This document shows, piece after piece, positions 8,006-16,701 of a stretch of DNA of 64,000 nucleotides. The stretch lies in the NCBI GenBank assembly GCA_037447125.1, contig JBBIHG010000001.1, positions 1-64,000 of the forward strand, read 5' to 3'. The position numbers and the translations under genes were made by a program. Source of the DNA: UBA2029 sp037447125 (GTDB lineage Bacteria; Chloroflexota; Anaerolineae; Aggregatilineales; Aggregatilineaceae). The notes under the pieces were generated by a model. That model saw only the letters and a list, made by a program, of their open reading frames with translations, did not search any database and was not told where the DNA came from. Each line of letters opens with the position of its first letter. Position 1 is the stretch's first letter.

Positions 8006-9349
8006 CTACAGCCGCTCCTCCGGCCCAACCGGCAGCATGGTCAGGCCGGAGATCACCTTCGGGTAGAAGTCGGTGCTCTTCTGCGGCATCGGCTCGCCCC
8101 GAGCAGCGATCATCCTGACCTGTGCCAGCCGCGTGGCACTCAGGAAGAAGGCGAAATTGCCCCGGCCAGCGTCAATGTTGACGACAGGCTCACGCGGATC
8201 GCGGTGGTAGCGGATCATCGTCTTATCTTCGATACCCTGGGCGGGCACGCCGGCGATCTGCTCGATGAGCACCTTGTGCAGCACAGTGACACCGAGCTCC
8301 TTCCATTGGCGCGACTGGTCGCTGGCGATGAGCGCGTGGGCCTGGTTGGCGTCCTTGAGGGTCAGCACGTGGAAACCGGTAGCCGGCCCACCGTAGAAGC
8401 CGAAGGCATGTCCCGTGGGATGGGCGTTGACCTGGGCCAGACAGGCGTCCAGGTTGGCGACCGGCTCGACGACGAACGTCCCTGCCGCGCGGCGCAGCAC
8501 GTCGCCCGCGCTTCGCGCGGTGAAGCGGGTGATCTCGCGGTGGGTCGGCAGGATCACCAGGCCAGGGTCATCCATGCTCACCAGCGTCGCCTGGACGAAG
8601 TTGAAGGCGGCGTTGGGTGGTGCAGCCGGGTACGCCCGTCGCTGCAGGTCGCGGTAGGTCAGGCCGGTGTTGTAGCGATGGTGGCCGTCGGCGATGATCA
8701 GATGGCGCAGCGGGGCCAGAGCAGCCTCGATGGCGGTCAGCGGCTCAGGATCGGTCAATATCCAGAGCTGCTGGCGGACGTCCGGCTCGCCCAACTCCAC
8801 GAGGTCTGCATCCGGCGGACGGTCGCCGATCGCGGCCTGGGCGATCTGGTTGACTGTGTTGTGGGCATCAGGATAGAGCAGAAAGATCTGCTCGGTGTTG
8901 GCCTGGACGGTCTTCAGAAGACGCAGGCGATCCTCTTGCGGGCCGCTGTGCGTGCGCTCGTGGGGCAGGATAGTTCCTTCGGCGAAGTCCGTGAGCGCGA
9001 CGGCGGCGATCAACCCGTGCCGGGTGAAGGTGCGCCCGTCCACGCTGAACGTCTGCGCGTAGGCGTAGAAGGCGGGCTGCTGCTCGCGCACCAGAATACC
9101 ATCGCGCAGCCAACTCTGGTAGTAGTCGCGGGCGCGGGTGTAGACATTCGGACCTTGAGGACCAGCCGCATCGTCGCCGGGCTGGGGCGGGTTGAGGATG
9201 ATGCGCACGACGTTGTATGGACTGCGCGTCAGGTAGCGCTCGCGCAGCGCGTCGTCAATCTTGTCGTAGGGCTGGCTGACGACGCTCTGCAGGTCTGGGA
9301 TGCGCGCCTGGTTGAAGCGCACGGCGCGAAATGGTTTGACGACGGCCAT
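8006..9349 (-). CDS. DUF1015 family protein
   Basis: A 447-residue cytoplasmic protein of the DUF1015 (HipX-like) family. It begins VVKPFRAVRFN, followed by VVSQPYDKI, SPYNVVRI and, in the centre, LIIADGHHRYNT, all hallmarks of the family. Its biochemical role is unknown to me. The ATG at 9349 has GGAGGGG upstream. It heads a minus-strand operon with the ACT protein, polysaccharide deacetylase and a small unknown protein, driven by the promoter at 9409-9417. A 526-residue open frame on the opposite strand here is a GC-rich shadow. Confidence 0.88.
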   Translation of the reverse strand: MAVVKPFRAVRFNQARIPDLQSVVSQPYDKIDDALRERYLTRSPYNVVRIILNPPQPGDDAAGPQGPNVYTRARDYYQSWLRDGILVREQQPAFYAYAQTFSVDGRTFTRHGLIAAVALTDFAEGTILPHERTHSGPQEDRLRLLKTVQANTEQIFLLYPDAHNTVNQIAQAAIGDRPPDADLVELGEPDVRQQLWILTDPEPLTAIEAALAPLRHLIIADGHHRYNTGLTYRDLQRRAYPAAPPNAAFNFVQATLVSMDDPGLVILPTHREITRFTARSAGDVLRRAAGTFVVEPVANLDACLAQVNAHPTGHAFGFYGGPATGFHVLTLKDANQAHALIASDQSRQWKELGVTVLHKVLIEQIAGVPAQGIEDKTMIRYHRDPREPVVNIDAGRGNFAFFLSATRLAQVRMIAARGEPMPQKSTDFYPKVISGLTMLPVGPEERL

Positions 9350-9408
9350 GCTGTTGTCCCCTCCGGTCGAGCGGCGGAATGATGTCGCGTGATGTACGAC
9401 CAGCACCG

Positions 9409-9417
9409 ATTGTAGCA
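9409..9417 (-). promoter_or_regulatory. Extended -10 promoter of the DUF1015 operon
   Basis: On the minus strand TGCTACAAT matches the extended -10 form TGnTATAAT at all but one position, about 60 bp upstream of the DUF1015 start. No strong -35 box is seen, as expected for an extended -10 promoter. Confidence 0.5.
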
Positions 9418-9531
9418 GCAGCAGCCCAAGACGGCGAAGCGCGCTGGCAGCGCGGATGTCTCTGGGCGGTCCGTGCCACAGCGACAACGGCTATTTGCGT
9501 GTTTCGTGTTGTCCGTAATACACTTTCAGCC

Positions 9532-12258
9532 ATGTCAGCGCACGCGAGACACACTCCCTGGACATTCGCTCTGGTGATCGCTCTGTGGGTCATCGGAGTA
9601 GTGGCTGTTCCCCAGGCCCTGTGGTCGGCGCAGGAGGGGACTCTCAGCCCGGAAGCCGAGACGTCGCCGGAGCCGGTCGCTTCGCCTGTCTCTGTCACGC
9701 CCACGCCCTCGCCGACACTCCAGCCGGTGGCAACCGTTGCGCTCTACGAATTGTTGGAGCTGCCGGTCGCGCTGAATGGCTCCTACGAGAACCCCTACGA
9801 TCCAGCCGAGATTGACGTCATGGCGGTATTCCGCCCGCCGGACGGCGCGGCGCAGCGCGTCCCCGGCTTTTACTCCCGCCCGTACCGGGACGTGTGTTTG
9901 ACTGATTGCAGGGTGGAGAAACTGAAGCCTGCCGGAGCGGGCGCCTGGCGCGTACGCTTCGCGCCGAACCAGGTTGGGCGCTGGACCTACACCGTCGAAG
10001 CGCGGGACAGCGCCGGCGTCCGTGCGGTGACGCAGGGCGTCTTCGAGGTCGTGCCCTCCGAGCGAGCGGGGTACGTGCGCGTGGGATCGTCCTCGCGCTA
10101 TTTCGCGTTCGACAACGGCGCGCCGTATTTCCCGATTGGACAGAATCTCGCCTGGTCGTGGGATGAGATCGGCGGCATCTACGCCTACGCGCGCTGGCTG
10201 CAGGCGCTGAGCGACGCAGGCGCCAACTATGCGCGCGTGTTCATTGATGTACCCTGGTTCATTGGGCTGGACTGGCCAGGTCCGGCGGGCGACTATGACG
10301 CTGCACAGATGGCTGCCTGGCGCATGGATTCCCTGCTCCGGCTGGCTGAGGAACACGGCATCTATCTGCAGGTGGTGCTGGTGTGGCACCAGACGCTCAC
10401 CAACAGAGTGGTGCCGCCTGTGGCTGTCCCCGAAGACGCGCTGCGTCTGCCACAGCAGGCAAGCTGGATGATCAACCCCTTGAGCGCTGTCAACGGTGGC
10501 CCGCTGAGCCGGCCCAGCCTGGTCTTCACCGACGCCGAGGGCAGGGCGCTGATCCAGCAGCGCCTGCGCTACGCGGTGGCCCGTTGGGGCTACAGCCCGG
10601 CCATCTTCGCCTGGGAATTGATTGATGCAGTTGACGGGGTGCTGGGCTACACCCGCTCGCGCGCGGAACCATGGTTGCGCGAGATGGCGGAGTATCTGCG
10701 CGAGATTGACCCATACGATCACCTGGTGACGGCGGGGGCGCGCGAGCTTGACGCAGTGCTGTTCGCCGACGATGTGCTGGACTTCGTGCCGCTGACCTAC
10801 TACCAGTCGCGCCCGCTAGACCCGGCGGAGGACCAGGTCGCGGGCACGGTGCAGCGCGTGGCCGCTGCGCTCAGCCGCACCGAGCGCCCGGTTTTGCTGA
10901 CCGAGTTCTCGCTCAATCCCTGGTTCGAGCCGACGGCGGACGATCCGAGTGGCATCCATGTTCGCAACACGATCTGGGCGGCAGCGCTGGCCGGGGCGGC
11001 GGGCGCGGCCATGCCCTGGTGGTGGGACACGTATGTTGACCGCCAGAACCTGTATAGCATTTACGAGCCGCTGGCGCTCTTTGCGCGCGACGTGCTGTGG
11101 CATGCGCCGGGCCTTGTCCCGGCGCAGATGCGGCTGGTGGGGAGCGATTCCCTGACCTATGACAGGGTGCGCGTGGACGAGTTCAGCCGCGACATCAACG
11201 CGGCGCTTCCGCCCGACCGCATCTACCGCATAACGGCTGATGGCGCTGTGCCCCCGATTGGCGAGCTATCGAGCTTCCTCTATGGCGAGCGGGACGCCGA
11301 GCGCAGTCGCCCGCAGACTTACCTGATCGCGCCGCCCGTGAACACGGAGCTGAGCATCCACGTGCGGAACGTAGCGGCCAGCGCGCCAGCGGTGCTGGTC
11401 ATCACTGTGGATGGCGCGGAGGCGGCGCGGGTAGATTTCAGCGCTGGCAGCCGCGACGTTCTGGTGACGCTGCCCCTCAGCGCTGGCGAGCATATGGTCG
11501 TGCTGGATAACCTGGGCGAGGACTGGTTGCAGCTTGGCTACCTTGAGGTGGCGCACCTTCGCTCGCCGGCGCGGGCTTTGGGTCTGGCCGACAGCGAGCG
11601 CGGGTATGCGCTGGCGTGGGTGCAGCAGCGACGTTACACGTGGGAGTCAGCAGCCGAAGGGACACGCCTGAAGCCGCTCGCCTTCGACCTCCTGATCCCC
11701 GCCATGCCTGCCGGCCAGTATCGCATCGTGTTCTGGGATGTGCTGACGGGTAGCGTGCTTGGCGACGACGCGGTGACGCTGGCCGATCCGGCGGGGGGGA
11801 CTCTGCGCGTCAGCCTGCCGCCCATGACATCCCCGGTGGCGCTGCGCGCCCTGCGGGTGGCGGGGCCGGATGTCGTCGAGACGCCGGCGGCCACACCGTT
11901 CGCCACGCGCACGCCGCAGATCACGCTGACGCCAACGCCGACCATCACCCCATCGTTCACACCCACGGCAACGGCCACGCCCACGGCGACCCCCACCGAC
12001 ACGCCGACCGCAACTGCGACGCCTACGGCATCGGACACGCCTACTCAGACGGCGTCGCCGACGAAGACGCCGACGCCGTCACGCACTCCGACGCTCACTG
12101 CCACCTTCACGGCGACTCATACGGCGACAGCCTCTGCCACGCCGACTTCGACCCGCACCCCGTCTCCCTCACGGACGCCGACGGTCAGGCGGATGCCCAC
12201 CAACACGGCCACAATGACGACCACGCCAACCCCGCGCGCCACGGCCGGCACCGGCTAG
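9532..12258 (+). CDS. Exported glycoside-hydrolase-like protein with DUF5060-type N-terminal domain and Thr/Pro-rich tail
   Basis: A 908-residue protein with a signal peptide (WTFALVIALWVIGVVAVPQ). An Ig-like DUF5060-type module follows (about 75-190: ELPVALNGSYENPYDP ... FAPNQVGRWTYTVEA). Next comes a TIM-barrel glycosidase-like domain (YFAFDNGAPYFPIGQN, ANYARVFIDVPW). FAWELIDAVDG and LLTEFSLNPW offer two candidate catalytic glutamates. A beta-rich region leads to a tail of about 110 residues of TPT/TAT repeats, likely a wall-spanning linker. The substrate is unknown. The ATG at 9532 gives a clean signal peptide, but no strong ribosome site is visible. The stop codon at 12256-12258 lies inside the terminal inverted repeat of repeat copy C, so the tail may have been altered by insertion. 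Confidence 0.75.
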   Translation: MSAHARHTPWTFALVIALWVIGVVAVPQALWSAQEGTLSPEAETSPEPVASPVSVTPTPSPTLQPVATVALYELLELPVALNGSYENPYDPAEIDVMAVFRPPDGAAQRVPGFYSRPYRDVCLTDCRVEKLKPAGAGAWRVRFAPNQVGRWTYTVEARDSAGVRAVTQGVFEVVPSERAGYVRVGSSSRYFAFDNGAPYFPIGQNLAWSWDEIGGIYAYARWLQALSDAGANYARVFIDVPWFIGLDWPGPAGDYDAAQMAAWRMDSLLRLAEEHGIYLQVVLVWHQTLTNRVVPPVAVPEDALRLPQQASWMINPLSAVNGGPLSRPSLVFTDAEGRALIQQRLRYAVARWGYSPAIFAWELIDAVDGVLGYTRSRAEPWLREMAEYLREIDPYDHLVTAGARELDAVLFADDVLDFVPLTYYQSRPLDPAEDQVAGTVQRVAAALSRTERPVLLTEFSLNPWFEPTADDPSGIHVRNTIWAAALAGAAGAAMPWWWDTYVDRQNLYSIYEPLALFARDVLWHAPGLVPAQMRLVGSDSLTYDRVRVDEFSRDINAALPPDRIYRITADGAVPPIGELSSFLYGERDAERSRPQTYLIAPPVNTELSIHVRNVAASAPAVLVITVDGAEAARVDFSAGSRDVLVTLPLSAGEHMVVLDNLGEDWLQLGYLEVAHLRSPARALGLADSERGYALAWVQQRRYTWESAAEGTRLKPLAFDLLIPAMPAGQYRIVFWDVLTGSVLGDDAVTLADPAGGTLRVSLPPMTSPVALRALRVAGPDVVETPAATPFATRTPQITLTPTPTITPSFTPTATATPTATPTDTPTATATPTASDTPTQTASPTKTPTPSRTPTLTATFTATHTATASATPTSTRTPSPSRTPTVRRMPTNTATMTTTPTPRATAGTG

Positions 12259-12434
12259 AGCGTGTTATGAACTCTGTGCACTCGGCGCGGCGAGCAACTC
12301 GCGATGCCCTACGATCACCTGAACCCCACCCTGTGGTCCCTCCCCGCTGGCGGGGAGGGACGGGCTGCTCCCCTTTCTCCGCTTGCGGGGAAAGGGGCTG
12401 GGGGATAGGGGTTGAAAGTGCATAACACGCTCTA
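12256..12434. repeat. C-rich/G-rich palindromic repeat with perfect 14-bp terminal inverted repeats (copy C)
   Basis: TAGAGCGTGTTATG (12256-12269) and CATAACACGCTCTA (12421-12434) are perfect inverted repeats. The interior has CCCTCCCCGCTGGCGGGGAGGG and CCCCTTTCTCC/GGGGAAAGGGG type hairpins, seen in pieces. The ends share AGAGCGTGT with copies A and B. It lies between two convergent glycosidase-like genes and supplies the stop codon of the left one. Confidence 0.8.
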
Positions 12435-12496
12435 GACTCGCCCAGCAGGAGAGGCAGGGCGTTCACCGCATGACCGCCCGGAAGCGAAAAATCACC

Positions 12497-12526
12497 CGCC
12501 CGACGGAATTGCGCCGGGCGGGCTGT
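12497..12526 (-). terminator. Rho-independent terminator of the LysM glycoside-hydrolase gene
   Basis: The 8-bp arms CCCGCCCG and CGGGCGGG enclose a short loop. On the minus strand the hairpin is followed by TGATTTTTCG. It lies just downstream of the stop at 12551. Confidence 0.65.
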
Positions 12527-12550
12527 TGTGCGTACGGGAAATGTGCCGTG

Positions 12551-14203
12551 TTATTTGTCCAGGTCGCGCAGGGTCAGATAGGCCGGGCGCGGGTTGCCAG
12601 CCGGGTCAAGCAGGCTCCATAGGCACTGCTCCCCAGTCACACCCACCACCGGGCAGAAATTGAGGTTCCACAGGAACATGGGGCCGGTGTAGCCAAGCTC
12701 CTTGCCAAGCTGGAAGCCACGCAGGATGTAGGACGCCTGCTCGTCCAGGCTGGTGTAGGCGACGAAGCCGAATTCAGGCGGGGGCTCGACGTTGAGACCG
12801 TCATTCGATCCCCAGCCGAATTCGGTGGGCCAGATGAAGGTGCCGCTGTCGCCATTCTCGACCATGATCTGGCGATAGTCGGCGAGCGTCTGCTTGAAGA
12901 AGAAGCTGGGATGATCATCCCAGGCAGGCACTGCCGGGCGGTTGTTGCGGCAGCACATGCTATCTGGCGGGTTGGCCCAGCCATTGGGATGCGCTCCGAT
13001 GGCGTCCGACCACTCGGCGACGCCAGCGGCATACATCTGGCGGAGGTACACACGGTCGTCAATGGCATTAACCCCGTCGTTGAAACCGGTTGGGGCCAGC
13101 CCGCCAGTGACAACCAGGGCGGTAGAATCGGCGTTCTTGATGGCGTTGTAGGCCAGACGCAGCAGCTCCACATAGCTGGCCGCGCTGATGCCGCGCGGGG
13201 TGTTCCACTCGCGGCGCAGATTCGGCTCGTTCCAGATCTCGAACGCATCTACTCTACCGGCGTAGCGCTGGGCGAGCTGGCCGATGAAGTTGGCGTAGGT
13301 CTGGTAGTCGGTCGGCGGGCCTTTCTCCTGGTCGGAGTCACGTGCCCAACTCGGCGCCGAGCCGACCGTCAGCAGGATGTTGAAGCCAGCGGCGTCCAGC
13401 GCGCTGACCATCTCATCAAGCGGTGCCCAGTTGATGGTGCCGGCGTTGGCCTCGTAGACCGCCCACTCGATCTGCTGCTTCACCCAGGTGACCTCCAGGG
13501 CACTTGCGGCCTGGATGACCTGGGGGATGTTCTGGTTGGGCAGGTGAAGCTGCACCCCGTAGGCGAAGCCCACGTTGGTCGCCATGTTCTGCGGCACGGC
13601 AGCGACCTCTGTCGCCTCAGTTGTCACGGGGACGGGCGTGTCTACCGTGATGACGACCGGAGTCGGGGTGCCGGGAGGCGCTTCGACGGTGACGGTGACA
13701 ACAACCGGGGCGGGCGTGGCGGCCACAGCAGGCTGCGCTGCCCCGCTGGGAATGCGGATTCTCTGGCCGACATAGATCACATTCGAATTGGGGATGTTGT
13801 TGTACGCGGCGACGACTGCCGTTGACAGGCCGTACTTGAGCGCGATCCGGAACAGGTTTTCTCCGGGCTGCACGACGTGGACTGTCTCTCCAGCGGGTGC
13901 GGCTGCAGGCTGAGTCGGCGGGACGACCACAGTCACGGTACCTGGCGGCTGCGCGGTGGAGACTGCGCCGGCCGCCGGAATGATCAGCACCTGACCGGCG
14001 AAGATAAGGCTTGGATTGGTGATATTGTTGGCCTGCACGATGGCCTGCACCGTTGTCCCGTACTGGTGCGCAATACGAGTCAGGTTCTCGCCGGCCTGGA
14101 CCGTATGCGTTGTCTGATCGCCCTGTGCCGCAACCAGCATGGGCGTCGTCAGAATCACAGCCAGTGCCACCAGGGCGATCACGGATTGCCGCACATGCTG
14201 CAT
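12551..14203 (-). CDS. Secreted protein with two LysM domains and a clan-A glycoside-hydrolase domain
   Basis: A 550-residue exported protein. The signal peptide spans about 1-26 (VIALVALAVILTTPMLVAAQ). LysM1 (about 33-76) begins HTVQAGENL and LysM2 (about 107-152) begins HVVQPGENL. A Val/Thr/Pro-rich linker leads to a TIM barrel (about 215-545). EIWNEPN carries the likely acid/base Glu326 and FIWPTEFGWG the likely nucleophile Glu461, an arrangement seen in GH39/GH5-type enzymes. It should bind peptidoglycan by LysM and cut a surface or environmental glycan. The ATG at 14203 is preceded by GGAGG at good spacing. A CCxN motif near residue 417 may bind metal or form disulfides. Confidence 0.82.
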   Translation of the reverse strand: MQHVRQSVIALVALAVILTTPMLVAAQGDQTTHTVQAGENLTRIAHQYGTTVQAIVQANNITNPSLIFAGQVLIIPAAGAVSTAQPPGTVTVVVPPTQPAAAPAGETVHVVQPGENLFRIALKYGLSTAVVAAYNNIPNSNVIYVGQRIRIPSGAAQPAVAATPAPVVVTVTVEAPPGTPTPVVITVDTPVPVTTEATEVAAVPQNMATNVGFAYGVQLHLPNQNIPQVIQAASALEVTWVKQQIEWAVYEANAGTINWAPLDEMVSALDAAGFNILLTVGSAPSWARDSDQEKGPPTDYQTYANFIGQLAQRYAGRVDAFEIWNEPNLRREWNTPRGISAASYVELLRLAYNAIKNADSTALVVTGGLAPTGFNDGVNAIDDRVYLRQMYAAGVAEWSDAIGAHPNGWANPPDSMCCRNNRPAVPAWDDHPSFFFKQTLADYRQIMVENGDSGTFIWPTEFGWGSNDGLNVEPPPEFGFVAYTSLDEQASYILRGFQLGKELGYTGPMFLWNLNFCPVVGVTGEQCLWSLLDPAGNPRPAYLTLRDLDK

Positions 14204-14336
14204 GGTTATGCCTCCTTCACATGGTGACATTACGTGCCATCATCTTAGTACAGTTCCCAACTCAGCGCCATTGGCCGCCAAAGGGCCGTTTTTCGCGCGC
14301 TGTCGTACCAGGCCCGGTGCCGCTGCCGGCGCTCGC

Positions 14337-14867
14337 TCAGTCTCTGGCGCGCAGGGACGGACTGGCAAAGAGCATCAGTAGCTGATCATCGTGAGTATAG
14401 CTCGTGTGGGCGAAGAACGGCGCGCGGCCTGGCTTGCTGTCCAGCACGATGTCAAGCAACAGCGGCAGGTCCTCGACCAGAGCAAAGTCAGCGAGCCGGG
14501 AACGGGGGACCCATTCAAGCGTGCCCTCGTCGGTGCTGGCCAGGTCGCGCGAGGCTGCCTCGGCCTGGAAAACAAAGACGAGAATGCCGTTGCTCGCGCC
14601 CGCGTCCACGTGAATGGCCCCGCAGAAGCGCACGTCTCTCAGGTCAAGCCCGGTCTCTTCCTGGACCTCGCGCACCGCGCCGGTCAGGGGGTCTTCGTCG
14701 CGCTCCAGATGACCTCCCACCCCATTGTACAGACCTGGATAGACGCGCTTGTGGGCCGCGCGCCTGAGCAGCAGGACATCATCGCCGTGGGTGACGAAGC
14801 AGAGCGTGCGGGGGATGACCAGCCAGCGGCCCTCGGTGGCCTCTGCGCCCTGATCCTTGGCTCCCAT
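14337..14867 (-). CDS. NUDIX hydrolase
   Basis: A 176-residue cytoplasmic NUDIX enzyme hydrolysing a nucleoside diphosphate linked to another group; the substrate cannot be told from sequence. The Nudix box is complete: GGHLERDEDPLTG continues to AVREVQEETGL, matching Gx5Ex7REUxEExGU. The neighbouring NGVGG and the start LCFVTHGDDVLLLRRA resemble MutT/8-oxo-dGTPase types. The ATG at 14867 is chosen because AGGAG precedes it and no domain lies upstream. It is transcribed alone, diverging from the SPFH operon, from the promoter at 14902-14910. Confidence 0.88.
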   Translation of the reverse strand: MGAKDQGAEATEGRWLVIPRTLCFVTHGDDVLLLRRAAHKRVYPGLYNGVGGHLERDEDPLTGAVREVQEETGLDLRDVRFCGAIHVDAGASNGILVFVFQAEAASRDLASTDEGTLEWVPRSRLADFALVEDLPLLLDIVLDSKPGRAPFFAHTSYTHDDQLLMLFASPSLRARD

Positions 14868-14901
14868 ACGGTCTCCTCTCAGTGGGGGCAGGCATGTGTG
14901 G

Positions 14902-14910
14902 ATTATAGCA
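14902..14910 (-). promoter_or_regulatory. Extended -10 promoter of the NUDIX gene
   Basis: On the minus strand TGCTATAAT is a perfect extended -10 element, 35 bp upstream of the ATG at 14867. Confidence 0.6.
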
Positions 14911-14988
14911 TCGGGCGCGGGTGTTTGGCCTGGGCGAGACCTTGGTGGTATGCTTAGCCCATGTTCTTTGACGCCAGGAGGGGCGGGC

Positions 14989-15510
14989 ATGGACGATCTC
15001 TATTCGAAGATAGTGCGCGAACGCGGTTCTCTGGAGCAACTGGTTGCGCGCATCCCCGGGTTCCGCGGCTATATGGAGATGACGGCGCGCCGTCAGGCCG
15101 AGCGGTTGATCCGCGAGCACGTGGCGAGTCAGTTGCGGGGGCAGCTCAACCGGCTGGTTGAGGTGGAGAAGATGTTGCTCGATGCCGGCGGGCTGTCATT
15201 CATGAGTAAGACCCGCAGCGCGAAGACCAAATTCCAGACGTTCATTGACCGGATCGCCACCGATGCGCCGGGCTATTCTGGCTTCTTCGACGCGGTGAAG
15301 GTTGGCGCGGATGACCTGGGCGTGGTGTATGCGTTTGATCTGGCGTTGCTCGACTACGTGGAGAAGTTCGCTCTGACGCTGGACGCGCTGCGCGACGCGG
15401 TGCTGCGCGGCGAGGGCATTGAAGAGGCGATTCGCACATTGGATGGGCTGACTGTCGAAGCGAACGAGGCCTACGGCCTGCGCGAGAACGTGCTGAAGGG
15501 GATTGAGTAA
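14989..15510 (+). CDS. Conserved hypothetical protein paired with SPFH protein
   Basis: A 173-residue soluble, mostly helical protein (YSKIVRERGSLEQLVARIPG ... RRQAERLIREHVASQL) with no signal peptide or recognised catalytic motif. The charged amphipathic helices could form a coiled coil. The ATG at 14989 is preceded by AGGAGGGG. It ends 39 bp before the SPFH gene, and both are probably read from a weak extended -10 (TGGTATGCT, 14946-14954). The pairing suggests it acts with the SPFH scaffold. I do not recognise the family. Confidence 0.7.
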   Translation: MDDLYSKIVRERGSLEQLVARIPGFRGYMEMTARRQAERLIREHVASQLRGQLNRLVEVEKMLLDAGGLSFMSKTRSAKTKFQTFIDRIATDAPGYSGFFDAVKVGADDLGVVYAFDLALLDYVEKFALTLDALRDAVLRGEGIEEAIRTLDGLTVEANEAYGLRENVLKGIE

Positions 15511-15549
15511 CTCAGCCTGGGCCCCACCTGTGAGGGCGAGCAAGGAGAG

Positions 15550-16641
15550 ATGATGATGCCGCGCATCATTGATGTTGTGTCGCACGACAATATCATGGAC
15601 GACGAACTGTGCTACCGCGAGCCGCAGGGTGGCTCGGGGGATTTCCGCCTTGGGTCGCAGGTGATCGTGCAAGAAAGCCAGGCGGCGGTGTTCGTGCGCC
15701 AGGGCCAGGTGCTCGATGCATTGGGGCCAGGCTCGCACACGCTGAGCACAGCCAACCTGCCCATTCTGTCCGGCTTGATCGGGCTGGTGACCGGGGGCCG
15801 CAACCCCTTCACGGCGGAGTTGTACTTCGTCAACCTGAAAGACCTGCCCCAGGTTCCCTGGGGGACCAACCCGCCGATTGTGCTGGAAACGCCGGGCAAG
15901 GGCGTGGGCGTGGTGTTGCTGATCACGCACGGCGTGATTGACATTGGTATTGACGACCCGCTGCGTTTCATGAAGCAGTACGGCGTCGGCAAGCCGATCG
16001 TGCGGCTGGGTGACATCCGCGAGCGCATCCAGTCCATGCTGCTCGGCGAGATGGCGTCGCTGATGTCGTCATCGGGGGCGGCGAGCGTGATGGACGCCAA
16101 CCGCCTGCTATCGGACCTGGAAGGCGCGGCGCTGGCCCGGCTGAACGAGCAGTTCGCTGCCATTGGCATGCGCATCAAGGCGTTTGAGGCCAAGCCGTTC
16201 ACGGCGAAAGAGGTCAGCACCGAGGAACTGCGCAACTACGTGGACTTTGAGACGTGGGAACGCATCCGCCGCCTGGAAGTGGCCGATGCAGCCGCCAGCA
16301 ACACCGGCATGGGCGGCGGGCTGGCCGGGGCGGGGGTGGGGTTGGGCGTCGGCCAGCAGGTTGGCGCGGCCCTCAACCCGGACGCGGCGGCGCTGCAGCA
16401 GCAGCAACAGATGATGATGATGCAGATGATGCAGCAAATGATGCAGCAGCAACAGCAGGGCGGCCAGCAGGCTCCCGCCCAGCCGGCCCAGGCAGCGCCC
16501 GCTGTGCCGCAGACGGCGGCGGAGATTCACGCCTATCTGGACCAGCTTGACGCCAAGCTGATGGCCGGCGAAGTGTCTGAAGACCTGTACAAGAAGCTGT
16601 ACGACAAGTGGGAAGCGCGTCTGAAGGAACTTGGCGGCTGA
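15550..16641 (+). CDS. SPFH-domain protein (YdjI/virion-core-like)
   Basis: A 363-residue scaffold protein of the SPFH (stomatin/prohibitin/flotillin) superfamily. The start RIIDVVSHDNIMDDELCYR and the phrases SQVIVQESQAAVFVRQGQ and LGPGSHTLSTANLPIL are typical of bacterial YdjI-type members that lack a membrane anchor. A Gly-rich turn leads to a Gln/Met-rich run (about 278-305), then a Pro/Ala linker and a short C-terminal helical module resembling SHOCT (LDAKLMAGEVSEDLYKK), probably for oligomerisation. AAGGAGA precedes three in-frame ATGs; the first is used. Its partner gene lies immediately upstream. Confidence 0.85.
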   Translation: MMMPRIIDVVSHDNIMDDELCYREPQGGSGDFRLGSQVIVQESQAAVFVRQGQVLDALGPGSHTLSTANLPILSGLIGLVTGGRNPFTAELYFVNLKDLPQVPWGTNPPIVLETPGKGVGVVLLITHGVIDIGIDDPLRFMKQYGVGKPIVRLGDIRERIQSMLLGEMASLMSSSGAASVMDANRLLSDLEGAALARLNEQFAAIGMRIKAFEAKPFTAKEVSTEELRNYVDFETWERIRRLEVADAAASNTGMGGGLAGAGVGLGVGQQVGAALNPDAAALQQQQQMMMMQMMQQMMQQQQQGGQQAPAQPAQAAPAVPQTAAEIHAYLDQLDAKLMAGEVSEDLYKKLYDKWEARLKELGG

Positions 16642-16673
16642 GCGCAGCCGCCAGGTAGGAAGATGTGATCAGC

Positions 16674-16698
16674 AGGGGCGTGCCGCAAGCGCGCCTCT
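16674..16698 (+). terminator. Terminator of the SPFH operon
   Basis: AGGGGCG and CGCCTCT pair over 7 bp (one G.T wobble) around an 11-nt loop, followed by TGTTCTATTC. It lies between convergent genes. Confidence 0.45.
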
Positions 16699-16701
16699 GT
16701 T

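Noticed and set aside
7802..9382. A 526-residue open frame on the plus strand opposite DUF1015
   Set aside because: It is a GC-rich antisense shadow with no domain; the minus-strand frame has clear DUF1015 motifs.
11890..12240. Repeat-rich ACG/CCG tract as a possible CRISPR or tandem array
   Set aside because: It encodes the Thr/Pro-rich tail of the glycoside hydrolase; there are no regular spacers.
16378..16465. CAG/ATG-rich stretch as a possible microsatellite
   Set aside because: It encodes the in-frame Gln/Met-rich linker of the SPFH protein and is best explained as coding.
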